Below are positions 61,865 through 64,000 of a DNA stretch of 64,000 nt, piece by piece (position 1 is the first letter of the stretch; each line of letters opens with the position of its first letter). A program made the position numbers and the translations under genes. Location of the stretch: the NCBI RefSeq assembly GCF_007655135.1, contig NC_045129.1:35713122-35777121 (forward strand), read 5' to 3'. A model generated the notes under the pieces. That model had not been told where the DNA came from, ran no database searches, and was given only the letters and a program-made list of their open reading frames with translations. The stretch comes from Punica granatum. Its lineage: Eukaryota > Streptophyta > Magnoliopsida > Myrtales > Lythraceae.

Positions 61865-61984
61865 AGTATTAATTAAGCTTGTTAGAAATTAAGGATGTAG
61901 TAGTAGTCTCTCATCCAAAAGACTAGTATTAATTAAGCTTGGTAGCCATTAAGGATGTAATAGTAGTCTCTCATCCAAAAAATA
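61865..61984. repeat. Tandem repeat, two 60-bp units
   Basis: Two adjacent units (61865-61924 and 61925-61984) begin AGTATTAATTAAGCTTGKTA and contain AAGGATGTARTAGTAGTCTC; they differ at only a few positions and have exactly the same length. Confidence 0.9.
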
Positions 61985-62187
61985 GAGAAAGTCTTGTATG
62001 CAACGGTGATACTATGTGGTAATCCACAAGTTAATAATGATTTGTCATTTTGGTTTTTAGTATGTAAGTAAAAATATAAAAAATCTATAGTTGACAAAAA
62101 TAATTCATTTTTAGCAAAAATAATATTTTTTTATATATCTTATAGCATAATCTTACGTGGTATCACCGTTGTACACAAATTCTTCTC
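61985..62187. mobile_element. Small MITE, probable Mutator-like
   Basis: Ends GAGAAAGTCTTGTATGCAAC (left) and GAGAAGAATTTGTGTACAAC (right, minus strand) continue into CGGTGATAC in both arms, so inverted repeats reach about 30 bp. Flanks CAAAAAATA and CAAAAATAA suggest a 9-bp target duplication but are low complexity. It abuts the 60-bp tandem repeat. Confidence 0.6.
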
Positions 62188-63378
62188 CAAAAATAAAACG
62201 GAATATGTGTTTGGATATGCAAAGTTGACCATCTTTCATATGGTAGATTAATTAATAGACAGTAAATCATGTGTTGTATAGAGTTGAATATTTTCTCCTT
62301 AATAACTCACAAAAACTACAGAGAAGATATTAACACGATTTATTATGAGCTCCATATAACCAATTACATTTCTTTGAAGCACGTATTTGAGAAAAATCAT
62401 GTCCTTGCATGACCAAAACCTTCGAGTGTGACCTTAGATCGGAGATTGTAATTTTTGAGGAGTTGGGATGGATGGAGAGTGTTAGAATGCACAAAATCGA
62501 AGGATCAAATGAGATTGGAATCAGGATTTTCGAATATATGGCTGATCTTCTTGGAAAAATCCTAAACTCATGGTTCCACCGTTTAGATCTATCCATTCCA
62601 AAGAGTATCAGATGATTTCAGTTATTTAATGACAAGAGAGCACCTTTGTTTTCCGTGGAATTTTTGGAAGACTTTGCTTTTCGTAATTTTAAGGGATGAA
62701 GCATACTCAAGATACTACTCCTCCCACGGGTATCTTTTTCGAAATTCAAACTTATATTGTCTCTTTTTACGATAATTTATATGGCTTATCACTCAATTAA
62801 CCGCTTATTGATGGGAAGTAAAATGGACCGAATAAACTATATTGTCCACTATCCTCCTTCGAGCATTAAATTAAAAATAACTACGTGGGTTGAATTTTTA
62901 ATTGAATTAATAAATGTGGTTGCATTAGAAATAATCAAACTTTATATGCTCCCACCCACACATACATATATACAGGAGACTTGACCTTAGATGTAATTAA
63001 CGTCTCAAATAAATTACTGGAAGAGTGATGACTATTATAATTAATCTATTGATATTTTAATTAGATGTTAATACAATTTTTTATTGAAAAGAGAGAGGGA
63101 AGCTCGTCAACAGTGAAGGAGGAAGAAGACAAAGGGTCACAGATTTATTATTATTATTATTTTAATTCAGCAGCTGATGTTGAAGGTTGTCCTTAGGTTA
63201 TCTTTTGATAAATCTATCTAATCAAAAATACAAAAGAAAGTATTTACTGATAGAAAATAAAGCTTAATAATTTTTTTATTTATAACCGTAGAAATTAGTC
63301 ATTACAACGTGATTAGCCTAACTAAGATTTCCCCCGGTCAATCCAAAGGCCTACATTTTTGCATGCACTGTACACTTA
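62188..63378. other. Intergenic, no gene supported
   Basis: Short open frames at 62330-62615 (both strands) and 62757-62984 have no recognisable domain. An ATT microsatellite lies near 63147-63161. Confidence 0.5.
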
Positions 63379-63633
63379 CAGTGCGTTTAATTTCAGAGTT
63401 AAAATTTTGAATTTGTAACTTTGATTTTGATTATGAAAAAAGACAAAAAAATATAAAGTCTGTGGACCCCATCAATTTTATTGTGTAGTGTATTGAGTGG
63501 TATATGAGATTGTATATTGAATAATATATGAGCCCCATCAGTTTGACTTTTAAAAAATATTTTTGTTGTGTAATATATTGAGTTAAAGTTAAAGTTAAAA
63601 TTTTAAACTGTGACTCCGAAACCAAACGGAGCG
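63379..63633. mobile_element. PIF/Harbinger-type MITE, TTA target duplication
   Basis: Left end CAGTGCGTTTAATTTCAGAG and right end on the minus strand CGCTCCGTTTGGTTTCGGAG are imperfect inverted repeats, flanked by TTA on both sides (63376-63378 and 63634-63636). Interior includes GTGGACCCCATCA and its near repeat GAGCCCCATCA. Related to the element at 18437-18712. Confidence 0.75.
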
Positions 63634-64000
63634 TTAAATTTTTAATTGATTGCACTATAGATCTTTTCTAATATTGTGAGTAAAGAAATAAGTATTGTGA
63701 ATACTGTGTTAGAATTGCACATCATAATGAATGTGTGTTAATGGCATCTAATATTTTTTTCGTAGAGTACCGACAGATCATGAGCTGCACCACCGGACCC
63801 ACCCTATATGTCAATGGTTTGATCATCGGGACCACGTCTCTCTTGATAATCATAGTCGCGTATCATGCGTTCATTTGACCATCATGGTTCACGTTGGACT
63901 TTTCTTCCTTTCCCAGCTTTGCTGGTTGGTTCTGCATTGCATGGCCCCAATCCTAATCCCAATCCCAATCCCAATCATCCCCTTCATTCATTAAAGCTTA
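63634..64000. other. Window end, no gene supported
   Basis: Composition becomes less AT-rich from about 63760. A short (CAATCC)-type repeat lies at about 63949-63977. It could be the promoter of a gene beyond the edge, which cannot be tested here. Confidence 0.4.

Noticed and set aside
63949..63977. Possible telomere-like repeat
   Set aside because: The unit is CAATCC, not the plant telomere CCCTAAA, and there are only a few copies.

Overview
This is a piece of a plant nuclear genome, almost certainly a eudicot. Evidence: spliced genes with short exons and GT-AG introns, AT-rich introns and intergenic DNA, plant-only families (PADRE/DUF4228, DC1, DUF868, GT77 arabinosyltransferase, chloroplast PHT2;1, non-RD LRR receptor kinases) and typical plant transposons. 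I cannot name the species from sequence alone. All exon boundaries below were read by eye from splice consensus and reading frame; every spliced CDS given sums to a whole number of codons.

Layout. 1-7.5 kb is a decayed region: the last exon of an LRR receptor kinase whose 5' part lies off the left edge, a Mutator-type MITE, a broken DUF868 fragment just upstream of a Helitron-like 3' terminus, a second LRR-kinase copy that is clearly a pseudogene, a copia fragment that abuts the end of that duplicate, and a broken DC1 (C1-like zinc finger) gene. 8.3-23.2 kb is the gene-dense core: chloroplast phosphate transporter PHT2;1 (-), an intronless PADRE-domain gene (-), the GT77 arabinosyltransferase RAY1 (-), a chloroplast-type TPR protein (+) with a GC-AG intron, and ribosomal protein L27a (+) with a telo-box/site II promoter. 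23.2-44 kb is a tandem cluster of three intact MATE (DETOXIFICATION) transporter genes, all on the minus strand with the same eight-exon structure, plus a degraded fourth copy between the second and third. The first two copies form a tandem segmental duplication that starts at or near the RPL27A stop codon and includes about 1.2 kb of 3' flank. 44-64 kb has no gene I can support. It is AT-rich and filled with small transposons: a tRNA-derived SINE family (about eleven copies across the window), MITEs with clear target-site duplications, a GC-rich fold-back element, and a complete 2.46-kb non-autonomous LTR element whose interior carries an array of short hairpins.

How the genes relate. The core genes are housekeeping or organelle/Golgi functions and do not form a pathway; their order is probably conserved synteny. 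The MATE cluster is a local expansion of one vacuolar-type transporter family and is the main dynamic part of the genic region. The most unusual signal I found is the hairpin array at 59.3-59.7 kb, where stems differ between units but stay complementary around a conserved loop.
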